From: Lithospermum erythrorhizon
Taxonomy: Eukaryota > Streptophyta > Magnoliopsida > Boraginales > Boraginaceae
Direction of reading: 5' to 3'
DNA: 64,000 nt
Assembly: GCA_019722365.1 (NCBI GenBank)
Contig: JADFUC010000391.1
Span: 1,426,001 to 1,490,000, forward strand
Below the pieces are notes generated by a model. That model was not told the DNA's origin. It saw only the letters and a program-made list of their open reading frames with translations, and did not search any database. Within the stretch, counting starts at the first letter, position 1. Every line of letters begins with the position of its first letter. Shown piece after piece: positions 1 through 11,765 of this stretch. Both the position numbers and the translations under genes were made by a program.

Positions 1-113
1 TGCAAGCATAGTGGGATAGTGCTTGTAATTTGTTTTCCAGTTTATTATTAATAAAAGCCACCAATTTAAAATTAAAAAAAAAAAATTAATAATGCAAGGG
101 TTGTTTATTTTTA

Positions 114-156
114 TGACGTCGGATTGAGTGTTTATGACGTATTTGATCAAACGTCA
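114..156. promoter_or_regulatory. Cluster of three TGACG (as-1/TGA-type) motifs
   Basis: TGACGTC at 114-120, TGACGT at 135-140 and the inverted ACGTCA at 151-156 fall within 43 bases, about 2 kb upstream of the WRKY start codon. TGACG pairs are known binding sites for TGA-class bZIP factors. That this cluster regulates the WRKY gene is inference; a 0.5 kb MITE lies between them. Confidence 0.3.
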
Positions 157-400
157 TCTAATTAGAATGTAATAGTAGATCCATTAATACGTGGACCATC
201 TTGAGTAAATTACCTAGAAGCAAGAATGAAGGTTCTTTGAACGCACACATTTCCTTTCAAATCATCATTTTAGTAGGCCATAATCATAAATTGACACCTT
301 GAATGATGTGAATACTTTTTGAACTTTTTATGGAGGATGTCCGGCTAATCTTTAATCTTAAAGATAATAAAAAAAAAATCAAAAAAAATATTGAGTCTTA

Positions 401-933
401 GAGGATGTTTGGCTAAGTTTTTTTTTTTTTTTAAACTTATCTTATAAGTAACAATGTAACTTATAAGTAGATCACTTATAAATTGTTAAATTTATTTTGA
501 CTTGTTTGATTAATATAATTTATAAGTTGATAGATAATCTTTTTAGCTGTAGAAATGCAAACAATTATATACATCTTTATTTATACATTAATTTTTTATT
601 TTATGATATAAATAAATTAGTAATTTAATATTTTAAATAATAAAAAATAACTATAACTAAAATTATATTTTATGACTAAAATATACTATTATTTATTTAT
701 TTTTTCAATAAAGAGAAGTGTTGCGTTGGAGTATCAAATAAACGATAAATAGTATAAAATAAATTAAAGGGTAATTATGTTTACTGATAAAAACCAACTT
801 ATAAGTTGCAAAGAAAAAGTTATAAAAAATTAGAATTATTATTTTTTTTTTCAACTTATAAGTTACACATTAAAATTCTTAGCCAAACAATTCATTTTGA
901 CCAAACCAAAAATAAGCTTAACCAAACACCCTC
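401..933. mobile_element. hAT-like MITE (533 bp) with terminal inverted repeats
   Basis: The left end reads GAGGATGTTTGGCTAAG (401-417) and the right end CTTAACCAAACACCCTC (917-933), near-perfect inverted repeats of 17 bp. The interior is AT-rich, has several CTTATAAGT blocks and no coding potential. Short CTTA-like sequence flanks both ends, so the target duplication is uncertain. A related right end occurs at 25719-25741. Assignment to hAT is by general resemblance only. Confidence 0.6.
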
Positions 934-1192
934 TTAATTTTGTTGCACATATATTTTTTTTATTAGCAACAAACATAACTAAATAGTGACATAATCACAA
1001 ATTGAATATATAAAAAAAATAGTACCGATAAAATTAGTTGTTTGAGCATTAGCAGTTTTATTTAGAGGAAGAATAAAAAAAAACATTTATATTACAAAAT
1101 ACTTTCTACTTCTATCCTTGAAAACTACTCATTTTTACTCTTTTTATTATTAGTAGTTTTGTTATTTTTTGTAAGAATTAAAATGTATCTCT

Positions 1193-1198
1193 GGTCAA
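1193..1198 (-). promoter_or_regulatory. W-box (TTGACC on minus strand)
   Basis: GGTCAA on the plus strand is TTGACC on the minus strand, the core W-box bound by WRKY factors, about 0.9 kb upstream of the WRKY start codon. Autoregulation through W-boxes is common in this family, but a single hexamer is weak evidence. Confidence 0.25.
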
Positions 1199-2104
1199 AC
1201 TAACATTGTTAGTAGCTTTATCGATTTAGTAAGAGAAGAATGATTTTCGCTAAACAATTAGGAAGATAATGGTGAAGCTTTTTCCATTTATTTAATCATT
1301 GCACAATAATATTAATTAGGCGTAAAATGAAAATGATGGATGTCCTGAGTCTATCAGTTTAATCAATATTTAAACATCGAGTTTAAAAGCATAAATACAT
1401 TATTATCTCTCCATTTTCTTAGTTTCAACAATCTTTTCGAAAATATAATTGATTTTTTAAAAAAAACCACCTAATTCAATGACTATAAATGACTTAATAA
1501 GCATAATGTTTAACAATTTCTTTAAACTTCTAACCCTGACTCGATGTGTAATATAGTTAATTGTGAGCATATAATTTTAACATAAAGATGACAAGTACTA
1601 AAATACACACTTATGTCTACAAGGTTAACCAAAAGGGCCATGTAAATGTGACGGCTTGAGAATGATCACCAATTTCTATCACCTTATTTAACTCATTTAT
1701 GACCATTAGCAACAAGATCAAACAACTCTTCTTTTCCACAACTTTTCCTTCTCCATCTCTCCCCATTTCCCTTCAACTTTCCTCACTTTCATACACCTTT
1801 TCTTTCATTACAAAATCTCCACTCCTTTTGCAATATGTTGCATATATAGGATCATATAATACAGACATTCATTTTATCTTGTCTTAGATATCTTTATGAA
1901 ATCTGATATAAACAAAAAAAGGTATTTTCAATTACAATCATGCCACTTTTCCACATAGTAACCTCACTCCCCTGAAACACAAGAAGAAAAAACTTGTTTC
2001 TTTAAGTTTGATCACCTCATAGTCTTTTAAGATCTTACATTATCAACTCTTTCTTGTTTGTGAGATTTACAACACTTGTTTTCAAAAAGGAAAACCTGAA
2101 TAAT

Positions 2105-4796
2105 ATGGAGCAAAGGAGTCTTGTAGATGAACTAACACAAGGGAGGGAGTTAGCAAATCAGCTCAAGAATCAAATTGGTCCATTGACATCCAAGGAAACA
2201 TGTGAACATCTACTTCAGAAGATTCTTTCTTCCTATGATAAAGCTCTAGCATGTCTGAACTTGACAGAGCTATTGCAGAGAGGCCCTTCACCAATTGTTA
2301 GCTTGGTGGATTCCCCTGAATCTAGTAATGGTGTTGGTCCAAAGATTGGATTTGCAAGACTTCAATCCCCAAGAAATGTTTTCAAGAAAAGGTACTTCCT
2401 TGAACTAATAAACTTAGTTACAATTGTTACATACATATACATATGTACATACATCGATTTTTATTATTACATTCATACATCACATACTATCCGAACCCCT
2501 ATAAGATAAAAAAAAATTTAAAAAAGGATTAGGATATGTTAATATTTACATAATATCGAATTGATCTAGTGAAAGATTTTTATAAGTCACTCTATTTGAT
2601 TTTAAAATGCATGATAATTACATTTGTTTACTTTATTTTATTTTTTATGCAGAAAGACAATGCCAAGATGGAATGAACAAATTAGGGTGTCCTCAGGGAC
2701 AGGGCTTGAAGGACAACCAGCTGATGGGCATAGTTGGAGAAAATATGGACAAAAGGATATTTTAGGAGCAACTCACCCAAGGTGAGAAATCTATGCATTT
2801 ACAACAACAAAAAGTAGAGTTTTGTTTTCATGTGTGCAATAATGTCCATTATGACATTATTGCATATACAGCTAGTTTAGTTTTTCCTAGTTAATATGTG
2901 AGATTTAAACTAACTTTATGACAAAAGTTAAAAGTGAAATAAAATTACTATAGAAGTTACAGTTTTTTGGAATATAGTTGTCTTATACTCTCATTCTAGT
3001 GAATATAGATTCAAGCTGGCATTAAAAATTCAGAGATTCCTTAAAGATGTACTTCCTCCGTCTCTCATCATCTAGATTTTTGTATTTGATTTTTAATATT
3101 TTCAATTTTTTTTTCTTTATATTCCTATTTTTTTCATTTCTCTTTCTAGGTGGGATCATTTATTATTACACTATTTTTATTTCTTTTTCTCTTTTTACAT
3201 CATTAATTAGCCTAGATAATCAAGGACAAACATGAAAAAATTCATCACACCTTAATTTATGTGTATTAACTTAAATGATCAAATATTGTAAAATAGAGGG
3301 AATACTTCTTTTAATAGTTGATATATATATATTCCCTTTTGACATTAGTGATTTAAATATTTTTTGTTTTCTAATTGTGGGAATTCAATGAATTCAAAAT
3401 TTTGTACTCCTTTCATCCCAAAAATATTGTCCCATTTCACTATTTAAAGTCAAATTTTATAAATTTTGACCATAAATTTCATTAAATTGATGCAATTAAC
3501 ATATGTGACGCTGACTATGATTCGTTTCAATATATACTTTTGAAATATCAATTTTTTATAATTTTTACTCTTGTATAATTAGATATATTTATGTTTTAAG
3601 CCGTGTCTTAAAAGATCGTGGGTGCCAAATCTAACAATCTTAAATGAAGATAGTACTGTTTCTTGCTAGTTAGGGTGTTAGGGACTTAGGGTTGGCAAAG
3701 GTTATTTAATTACCCTAACCACGTGCTATAGAGCTATATCCATTGTAGAAAATTGAAGGCCGTCCACTTGGCTAATGCAAGTAGATAAGATAAGCACATA
3801 TACATCAACTAGAAACATAATGTATAACAAATCAGGCCAAATTTAATAATGGCCAACGTGCGAATTGTATATTTCCTACATGAAAGGGCATTTGCTTGTA
3901 AGTTGGTACTTCATGAAAGGCATTTGCAAGTTGGTATATCAATTTGAAAAAGCTAGTTGTCATTTTTGCATCTGAGAAAGCTACAACTCAACTCAACATG
4001 CCTCCCGCCTAAGCGGGATGGAGTCAGAGATCGGTTAGTAAGCGGTCTTACCCGTGACACGGATGAGAATTCAAAGGATTAATCATCCTGAAAATGATCA
4101 ATTGTCACTATGTTCCATTCCATTTCATTTTCCATCTACCATAAAGAAGTCTACTTTTGCAAATGAGTTGACAGAAATTCTTGCATAACTTGCAGAGCAT
4201 ACTACAGATGTACTCACAAATACACAAGAGCCTGTGGTGCAACAAAGCAAGTACAGAAGACGGAAGACGATCCATTAATCTTTGAAGTTACCTATAGGGG
4301 AAATCATACCTGTATGGGTGTCCCGAATTCTCCCTCACCGGTAGGCTCACTGGAGGAAAAGACCAAAAATGCAGTCACCAATTTGCAGCAACAATTAGAA
4401 CCAAAACAAAACCAGAAACAGGACATACCTTTCAAGTTCGAACAAGGCCTAAAAGTTGAGACCGAAGAGATCCACCCGAAGGTGGTGGGACGTATCCCTT
4501 CATTTTCGTTCCCTTCCACTTCGATCCAGTCTGAAAATCAAGATATCTGGGATCAGTTGGAGGAAAACAACATCTTAGCTGGATTAGAATCTCCTTCCAC
4601 AACCGAGTCAAACTACTTCTCGGGTGCCATGGACCAAGTACTTACATACCCTTATGATCTTTCAGATATGATCTCCACCCCAACTTCAGGCACGAATTCA
4701 CTATTTCATTTCGATATGGATCCAATTGAATTCAACGTTGAACCAAACGTGCCATTCAACGTACTCGACTATATCACTACAGATATGATTTACTAA
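2105..4796 (+). CDS. WRKY transcription factor, group III
   Basis: Three exons, 2105-2391, 2653-2781 and 4196-4796, join with consensus GT-AG borders into a 338-residue protein. The start was chosen because the residues from 2105 ([10 protein letters not shown]) match the usual group III N-terminus; an in-frame ATG at 2054 adds 17 unconvincing residues. The WRKYGQK heptad is at residues 124-130, followed by a zinc ligand set C144-X7-C152-X23-H176-X-C178, which is the C2HC signature of group III. The second intron splits the domain just after the Pro-Arg pair, the conserved family intron position. Group III members (WRKY30/41/46/53/70 relatives) are nuclear regulators that bind W-boxes in defence and senescence; the long acidic C-terminus is typical of the WRKY41/53 branch. 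The exact orthologue is not settled. Intron 2 (1.4 kb) carries two MITEs. Confidence 0.93.
3050..3304. mobile_element. Stowaway-like MITE in WRKY intron 2
   Basis: The left end (from 3050) reads TACTTCCTCCGTCTCT and the right end, inverted, reads TATTCCCTCTATTTTA. The TACTxCCTCCGT-type terminus and the roughly 255 bp AT-rich non-coding body fit Stowaway (Tc1/mariner-derived) MITEs, which insert at TA. Confidence 0.5.
3405..3654. mobile_element. Second Stowaway-like MITE in WRKY intron 2
   Basis: The left end is TACTCCTTTCATCCCAAAAA; the inverted right end is TACTATCTTCATTTAAGATT. The interior shares blocks with the elements at 16238-16450 and 20515-20754 (a CAATTAACAT.TATGTG-like stretch), suggesting one family. 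Confidence 0.5.
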
Positions 4797-5697
4797 TCGT
4801 CTTCATTTGTGCTGGATAGAAATGAGTGATGTGTGTACATAAAAAGGGTAGTAAAAGCTAGCCTAGCTAGAGATTCAAATGTTCTCTATTGCAATGGAAA
4901 TTTCATTGTCTAAGTAATAAAATTTTCGACCTTTTGGAGTAATTATATTGATTAGTCTAATTCTTTAACTGTTTCCTTCTAACTAATATAGGTACAACAT
5001 CATTTTAGTTCTTCTTGGTATATTCAAAGTTCTCATTATATAACAATCTTTACTTCCCTGAATAATATTTCAAACTAAGTAGTCCGGATCCCCTTTTCTA
5101 ATTGGTGTCTCAGTTGGTGACACATCAATAAGAATAGAACACATATACAATTTTTTAAAAATAAAACTAATTTCTAGTTTAAATTAACCAATAAAATACT
5201 AATACGTAAGAAATGGATAGTTATGTGATATAAATTGTGTCATGCATTGTGTCGTGATCTCATGCGCAAACTAAGAGATGGCACTATCTGTTCTTGCATT
5301 CTGCCATCTAACTTTGGTCTTGCTTTGCCATGCTATACATACGGCATTATATACACTGTTGGATGTGAAGAACAATTGTAAATCCTCGAAGATTGCATCG
5401 TGTAATCTATCAAGTGCTAAGGGTCCACCCCCCATGAAAATAAGGCGAGTCCCCCCCGGATGAATTAGTGGATGAACTACGGAAAGTTGTATTGGGTACT
5501 CCATCAGGTATCACATCAGGATGTAAAATATAGTATTTTGAATATATTATGAAATTAACATGATAATTTTGATACAAAACTAATTTATATGTATCAATTA
5601 ACACCATAAAATTTGTTAATTTTGACTATTTAGTTATAAATGAACAATCTTTTTGGGACAGATGTAGTATAAAACTTTACACCTAATTGGCAAACAG
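4797..5697. other. Spacer between WRKY gene and tRNA-Ser
   Basis: The first 100-150 bases look like the WRKY 3' UTR, with an AATAAA-like signal near 4915. A dubious short reading frame lies at 5278-5463. The stretch 5640-5672 ends in a TIR-like segment (CAATCTTTTTGGGACAG) seen in other MITEs of the window, with a decayed partner near 5498. Nothing else is evident. Confidence 0.4.
5278..5463 (+). CDS. Possible small secreted peptide (61 aa), doubtful
   Basis: The reading frame starts with a hydrophobic N-terminus (MALSVLAFCHLTLVLLCHAI) resembling a signal peptide and ends in a basic, Pro-rich tail with KIRRVPPG immediately before the stop. RxVPxG resembles the start of a CLE peptide motif, but the remaining CLE residues are missing because the frame stops inside a run of six C's. 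Base composition is less AT-rich than the surroundings. It may equally be a chance frame or a degraded gene; no homologue is recognised. Confidence 0.15.
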   Translation: MALSVLAFCHLTLVLLCHAIHTALYTLLDVKNNCKSSKIASCNLSSAKGPPPMKIRRVPPG

Positions 5698-5779
5698 GTC
5701 GATATGTCCGAGTGGTTAAGGAGACAGACTTGAAATCTGTTGGGCTGCGCCCGCGCAGGTTCGAACCCTGCTGTCGACG
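5698..5779 (+). tRNA. trnS-UGA: tRNA-Ser (anticodon TGA)
   Basis: An 82-nt cloverleaf can be folded. The acceptor stem pairs GTCGATA (5698-5704) with TGTCGAC (5772-5778), followed by discriminator G at 5779. The anticodon stem is ACAGA/TCTGT with loop CTTGAAA, giving anticodon TGA, which reads UCA serine codons. A long variable arm (GGGCTGCGCCC) is diagnostic of tRNA-Ser. The T-loop contains GGTTCGAAC, the pol III B box, and the A box lies at TGGTTAAGG. A TTTT run at 5784-5787 can end pol III transcription, and CAA just upstream is typical of plant tRNA starts. No intron; appears functional. Confidence 0.97.
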
Positions 5780-6149
5780 TTCATTTTGCAAATTATTGTA
5801 TCAGAATTTTTATGGTTTAGATCATTTCAGTTTTAGCATCAAATCTAAGGGTCACAATAAATAATACAATCTCATCTTCTTCCATCTATGTGCTTCATTC
5901 ACAATGTACAACACTTTCTCAATAATTGAAGGTTATTCTACACTAAAGAACCAGAGTTCAGTCAGGCAGTCGCTTTCGGGGTTTTCATTCCAAATCCATG
6001 TTTTACTCTCTCGACCCTGTGCATGATATTAGTTAGACTCATTAGAATCAAGTCTAGTAGTTCCGTAAGTAGTTAATCAAACTTTCGAAAGTTTTGTATG
6101 TTATTAAGCATAATTAATGATAAAGATCGGTGATCAGAGATCATTAAGC
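5780..6149. other. Spacer between tRNA-Ser and EDR4-like 3' end
   Basis: Contains the probable 3' UTR of the minus-strand EDR4-like gene. No further gene or repeat seen. Confidence 0.4.
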
Positions 6150-9100
6150 TTACGTTGGAGCAAGTTTGCCTAAGCTCTCAAGCTCTTCACCAGTCCCCGC
6201 ATCAAGAACTCTGCCAGATATCTCGATTATGTAAGATCTGTTCATCTCGCTTGGTAGGCCTCTTCCAACTAGCAAACTTAAGTCTGTTTGATGAAGCTCT
6301 CTCCCATTCACAAAAACTCTAGTGTTTCCACCTGAGCAATTTTCTGGCATGGTATGACTGAATTCTTCGATTAATGGCTGCATCAATAAATCATTGATAT
6401 CAAGTTGTTTACCATTAAAAGGAAAATCTCACAGATATTTGTCACAAAATGAGGAAAACCATACAGGTATAATGCCATGGCAAGGACCGCCCATAACACC
6501 CCAGAATCCAGCCCGAAAGTCATACCTGAAAGAAGAGCTTTAGTATAGCAAACAATTAACGGCAGCTAAGGTTAATATGTGTGTTTAATAGTAACATAAC
6601 AATAAACTATCTACTCTAAGGAAATGAATATATACTGTTTCCATTTTTTATATTACAAAAACTGGGGCAGAAATTTTCCCAACACATTGACATCCTTTAC
6701 ATAAAGTTACAGATAAATGATAAATTCAATATTTTAATAGATACTCACATACTGGATTCCCCTAATCCATGACACTAAAATAACTCGTTACGAGCAGCAT
6801 GCATTCAAGAATATACCATATCAACAATGTAAAATATTGTTCTAATAGAGTCTGAAATAGTTGTATTATATGTCTAAAAATGGAAGCTGGCAATTACAAA
6901 GTATTGTTATCATCTAGGAAATGAACATCATAAGTATTAGTATCTCAACATTACCAGTAATTTCCTGGCTGGATAGGTCCAGCTACCTTTTCTGCCTTTT
7001 TGATCAGTCGAACTGGTATAAGATATCCGTTAACAGTGACATTAGCTTTTTCTTGCTCATCCTTCTGGTTGGACTTAGAGTCCTTAAAACTCTTCTTGAT
7101 AAAAGCAGAAAGAAAGGCTGCTTTCTTTGCCTTCAACTGATCACCTTCTTTGCTCGGTTCCCCTGAATCCAAAGATGTCACTGTATTACCGTACTCATTG
7201 GTAGATATATCTATCTCTGTTGCCTCTGATGCATCCTTCATAGAATTTTGCCTTGAAGTTGTTTTATCTGGCACTGACGACTCTGGATCTGAACGTCTGC
7301 TTCTGTTTCCTTTCCCAAAGCGGCCACCTCGATCATACTTATTTGAATACTCTAAGTATTCTTGAAGTGACGAACATGAAGCAGGAGAAGTTGATTTAGC
7401 ATTCATTGGCAATTCAGACGTGTTAGAACGCTTCAGAGAGGCAGCCATAGGGTCAAGGGTGGCCTCATCTTCAGAAGTAGATGAAGAGGCAGCCATAAGG
7501 TCAAGGCTTTTTTCCTGAGCGGTTTTAGTAAAGTCGGGTTGGTGGATCGTCTGTGGTACCACTTCTCTGTCCAATGATTGGAAATCGTACCCAGAGTGAT
7601 CGTAATCCTCAGAGGATACTACTGTCATGCTGGCTCGGTTTGGTCGACCTTGGGGATGTGAATTACCATCAATCAACTTCACTACCTGTCTATCAACTGC
7701 AACTGGAGGACTTACTTTCATACTTTCATGAACAGAAACAACAAGGCCCTTGTTGGAGACATCCAAAGCAATTATGGACGAGCATGGCCCACATCTCATT
7801 TTCTTCTGGATACCATTTTGAACCATCACCTTCTTAGGCACTTTCAATAATTCAAAACAGTTGTTGCAAGATATAAAGGGAGCTCCAGCAGCTATCGCAC
7901 GACAGTAGTGACCACCAGTTGATGGATGTCTCCTAGGAGGTCGGCGAGGGACAAAGCTACTTACTTCAGAGTCTACTTCACTAGCCCACCTTGAGTGACT
8001 TTGAAGGTTAAAAGATTGGGATTGTGGAAACTTGGGAACTCCAGAACCATAATCATGGGGAAGATGCAAACCAGCAGGATTCTCAATATGAGTGGACACT
8101 CTATTACATGGAATGCCTGAGAACAGTTGATCAGGAACTTGATTTTTCTTGTAGCAGTAGAGGCAAGTGCAAGACAAATGGTGGTAGTTCATGTTGGGTG
8201 CATAAGCTTCATATAAATTAATTTGAGGTAGGTCACTATTTATGTAATGCCCAGATAAGTAACCTTGATTTCGCTGTTCCTGAAATGGAGCAGGCGCATG
8301 TTGAACTCTCATTGGCATTCGAGACCTAAATGGATCATTCAAGCCTTGAATATGACTTGCAGGATTTTCATTGGGAAAAACACTCTGACGACTCCCCATT
8401 GCATGTACATTGGCATAAGAGGATGGCTCTGCATAATGGTTCGTATAAGAAGCTTGAGTCGGATAGTTGCCAGGAAAACGATGTTGCATGAAAGGCCTAT
8501 TGATCCCCGAAGAGCTATCAGAAAACCAATCTTCAGACGCGATATAGTGATCTTGGTGTGCATTCCTGCCATGATGAATATCCCTTTCTATAGGTTTATC
8601 AGCCATTTCAACGGACCGGGTAAGCTGATGTTTCAGCTCATCAATCTTCTTCAAGAGTTCAGCTCTATCATCTCCAGTATACTCAGCCTTATCAAATCTG
8701 CTTCCACCATATGAATCATTTAAGGATTCTCCATACTTAATATCTGAATAATTTTTTGAGGGACCGCCCTCTGAACAACTCGAAGCAGAGTACATTTTGC
8801 GCTCAATATCAATCATCTGAGAACTCTGGAAACCCTCAAGCTCACCTATACCCTTGAATCTCCTGTCTGGCATTTGCTCTGATCTTCCGAATCCACTTGC
8901 ATTCATATCCGAGGGCTTCAAATCTTCATACGCTTTTCCCTCTTTTGCACGACTTAGTCTATCTATATTGCGATCTACCTTACTCCCCTCCTCAATCGCC
9001 CACTCAAGAGGAGATGCACCATCCAAATTACTCGTTATTCCAGGGAGATCTTGCCTGACCCCCCGTTCTTTCCTCAAAGAATTAGCAATCGGCATAACAT

Positions 9101-9818
9101 CATCCTCAGAGCCACCACTCAAGTTCATCTTTTCCTCTGAAAATTCAAGATTCTCCAATTTTTCAGAAACCCCTCCAATGCTTTTTTCATCACATTTCTC
9201 TGAGAATGTTTCAAGGTCACCATTCATTTTACTAGCTGTTAATTAACCAATACAACATTAAAATCATTCCTTGTAAGCAATTCCATTATGCCAAAACAAC
9301 TAAAAATCCCATACTTATAACAGGTCAACCATATAATGAATACATTAATATTAACATGCCCAATGCCTTGCCTTGGAGGCTCCTGGCTAAGTAGGATACG
9401 GGGTTGCCTACGGGGTTGCCTACGGGGTTTTGTTTTCGAATAGATCAAAGAGTGAAGTTCAAACACTATCTAATACTTCACAATACATACAAGCGTAATG
9501 AGCCATTTTTATTTATTTAATTATATCCCAGAGCCACATAACACAAAACCTTCTACTCCATAAGACATGTAAATATCAACCATATAATGAATATTTTCGT
9601 TTAAAATCATCAATCTTGACACATCTAAGATTATCCAAGAGGGAAACACATACAAGATAAATAGTTCCAAATTCCAAAACAAGAAAACAAAATGCAAAGT
9701 TACCTCTCAAGACAGCACCACAACCACCACACTCATAAATGGAGTAATCATTAAGCTCCTGAAGTAAATTATGGCATTTTGGGCAACGAACTAAACGAAC
9801 TTTAGCTACTTCAGACAT
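6150..9818 (-). CDS. EDR4: EDR4-like protein (ENHANCED DISEASE RESISTANCE 4 / DUF3133 family)
   Basis: Four exons on the minus strand, 9818-9704, 9235-6955, 6525-6465 and 6377-6150, join with GT-AG borders into 894 residues. Exon 1 encodes an N-terminal Cys4 ribbon (RCPKC at 11-15, ECGGCG at 29-34), diagnostic of the family. The large exon 2 is low in conserved sequence except for a second Cys4 zinc-ribbon near residues 478-525 (SCNNC and RCGPC). The last exons give the conserved C-terminus, with YDFRAGFWGVMGGPCHGIIP and FVNGRELHQ. Arabidopsis EDR4 negatively regulates powdery mildew resistance, acting at the plasma membrane/endosomes with EDR1 and clathrin; the same role here is inference. 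The gene converges on the WRKY gene with tRNA-Ser between. Frame is intact throughout. Which of the several Arabidopsis paralogues it matches is open. Confidence 0.92.
9396..9431. repeat. 12-bp tandem repeat, three copies, in EDR4-like intron 1
   Basis: A unit of the form CTACGGGGTTGC is repeated about three times head to tail inside the intron. It is GC-richer than the surrounding DNA. No function is suggested. Confidence 0.7.
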
Positions 9819-11498
9819 GTTTTAAACACCCTTTAAACCCTCTTAATCAATCTTAAACATGCTAAACAGAATATAACAAAACACAAAACATACTTTGGCC
9901 CCTTAAATATATATATTTACACACATATGAGCTATATTTGCTAATCATGATAGTTAAATGATGAAAACTAGTTCTTCATTAAAGAGTATATAGAAACAAC
10001 AATAGCTTTTTGCTAGTTTCAAGAATGTCAGAAAAGAATGAAAGTGAGAAACCCAAGTGGCTCTTTATATGAAAGAAAGACAGACGTGGGTCAAAATGTA
10101 CTTTAGTTATGCATTGCTTTTACAGTTGAGAATCAAATTTATGACAAGGCGCAGTACAAAATTGTGTCATCAACCACTATTTTTACTTAGGAAACATAAT
10201 TTTTATCTAAAGATAATGAGTAACAAATAAATTGATATCAAATTATAAATAAAAAATATTAACATTATTTTTCAGTAGATGAAATAATAAATGGATGAAA
10301 TAATTTTTTTTTCAATAAATGAACTTAATTTTTCAAATATTTTAGTAAGGGAGTGATAGTGTAATTGAAAGAAATGATTTTGTTTACGTTTGTTTAATAC
10401 TTTTGATGGCGGTCGTGTGATAAGATTTGATGTGAGCGATTGGTTTAAATGCTCATTAAAATATATTTTTCTTTTGAAATCTTAATTCATAAAAATTTTA
10501 AAGATCCAAGCGACCTGGGTAATTTTATAAAGGTAATCCGTCCGATATCTCGTAACATATTAGAAATTCCGGAACTAGATGGTATATATTGTCTATCGAG
10601 TTTCACTGAGTAAAATCCAAGAATGCTTAGAAGCCCTACTAGTATATCAGGTACTTATAGTACTAAAGTATCTAATCTCAAGATAATAAATGCAGATGGT
10701 ACTGTTGTCCAGAAACTCAAGTAATCAACTTAGATTAAAGGCACTTGCATCAGGTGTGTCAAACTACTCCTATCTCAGGAATAGAATAGGGAAATGGTGA
10801 AACTCACTAAAAATCATTATCAGATTTCTCAAATTAAATTAGCCCCACATATTTTTATACGCCAATACTCGCCTGGCGTTGAATTGAGGCTCGCGTACTA
10901 CTTCAAATGGCAAAGCTCATCTATGTTGGGTCCACAAAACTATGCTTCTTGTACTTATTTTATGTTTCTTTAATAGTAATAGTATCTGTTTGTTTTTTCC
11001 AAACTAAGCTATTCCCATTATCATAGAGTTGATTTTGTGAGTTGGTAATTACTGTATTATTTTCTTATTTTCATTCATAATTATTCACATTATTTTCTTT
11101 AATTACTTAAACTGACATTGATAAAATATAAAGAGATGACTTTTTTAATGAATACTTGATCTATATGTTATTCTAGTTAAATATTATTGGGTTCAATTTT
11201 TATTTTTTTCATAACATTCTATAATGTTTTATAATAATACAAAAATTAATTTATAATCAAGTTTTTCAAAAATAAACTAATATCAATTAAATGAATTTTT
11301 ATTTATGTATCAATAATGAGAATAATAAAATAGAAAATTTAATTTTGTGTCAAAATTAAAAATTAGTTTCTATATTTAATAAAGTAGTATGAGAAGTTGA
11401 TTTTAGGAAAATTTTATGTGTAATCTAGTTTTGTGTCCTCTCTCCTATCTCCTCCCTCATCTCCCTACTTCATCTTCATAGCAAAAACATCACCCCCT
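9819..11498. other. Upstream region of the EDR4-like gene and repeat-rich spacer
   Basis: The first few hundred bases are the probable promoter and 5' UTR of the minus-strand gene. The stretch 11325-11415 is similar to 45015-45110 (shared AATAGAAAATTT.AATTTTGTGTCAAA and GTTGATT.TTTTAGGAAAA blocks), so it is a dispersed repeat. No coding sequence is evident. Confidence 0.4.
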
Positions 11499-11765
11499 TG
11501 TAAGAATATATAATTAATTCAAAACCAAAATTTCTTTCCATTAAGATGGTCATTAGTAGGATGATTAATTTTATATTAATTAGCAAATTATTACAAATGT
11601 TACAAATCTTGATTTTATTAGTTTTGATGGAAAGTTAATAAGTTAATTAGAAGATTTGAAGTATAATTAGGCCATCTACTTTATAAATAAGCGACTTTAT
11701 TCCATTAAAGGTTGTAACAAGAACAATAATCATTATTGTAACACATAAATAGAGTTAATTGAACA
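11499..11765 (+). repeat. 5' LTR of the copia element
   Basis: Starts TG and ends CA just before the primer-binding-site remnant. It aligns with 14297 onward over shared blocks such as TTAGTTTTGATGGAAAGTTA and AATAATCATTATTGTAACAC. Its U5 part looks shorter than that of the 3' copy, by deletion here or insertion there. Confidence 0.8.

Noticed and set aside
1699..1887. 62-residue open frame upstream of the WRKY gene
   Set aside because: Low-complexity Ser/Leu/Phe composition, no homology recognised, and position in the probable WRKY promoter.
6921..9246. Several plus-strand frames (up to about 150 residues) opposite the EDR4-like gene
   Set aside because: They are antisense shadows of the long conserved exon 2 and have no family features.
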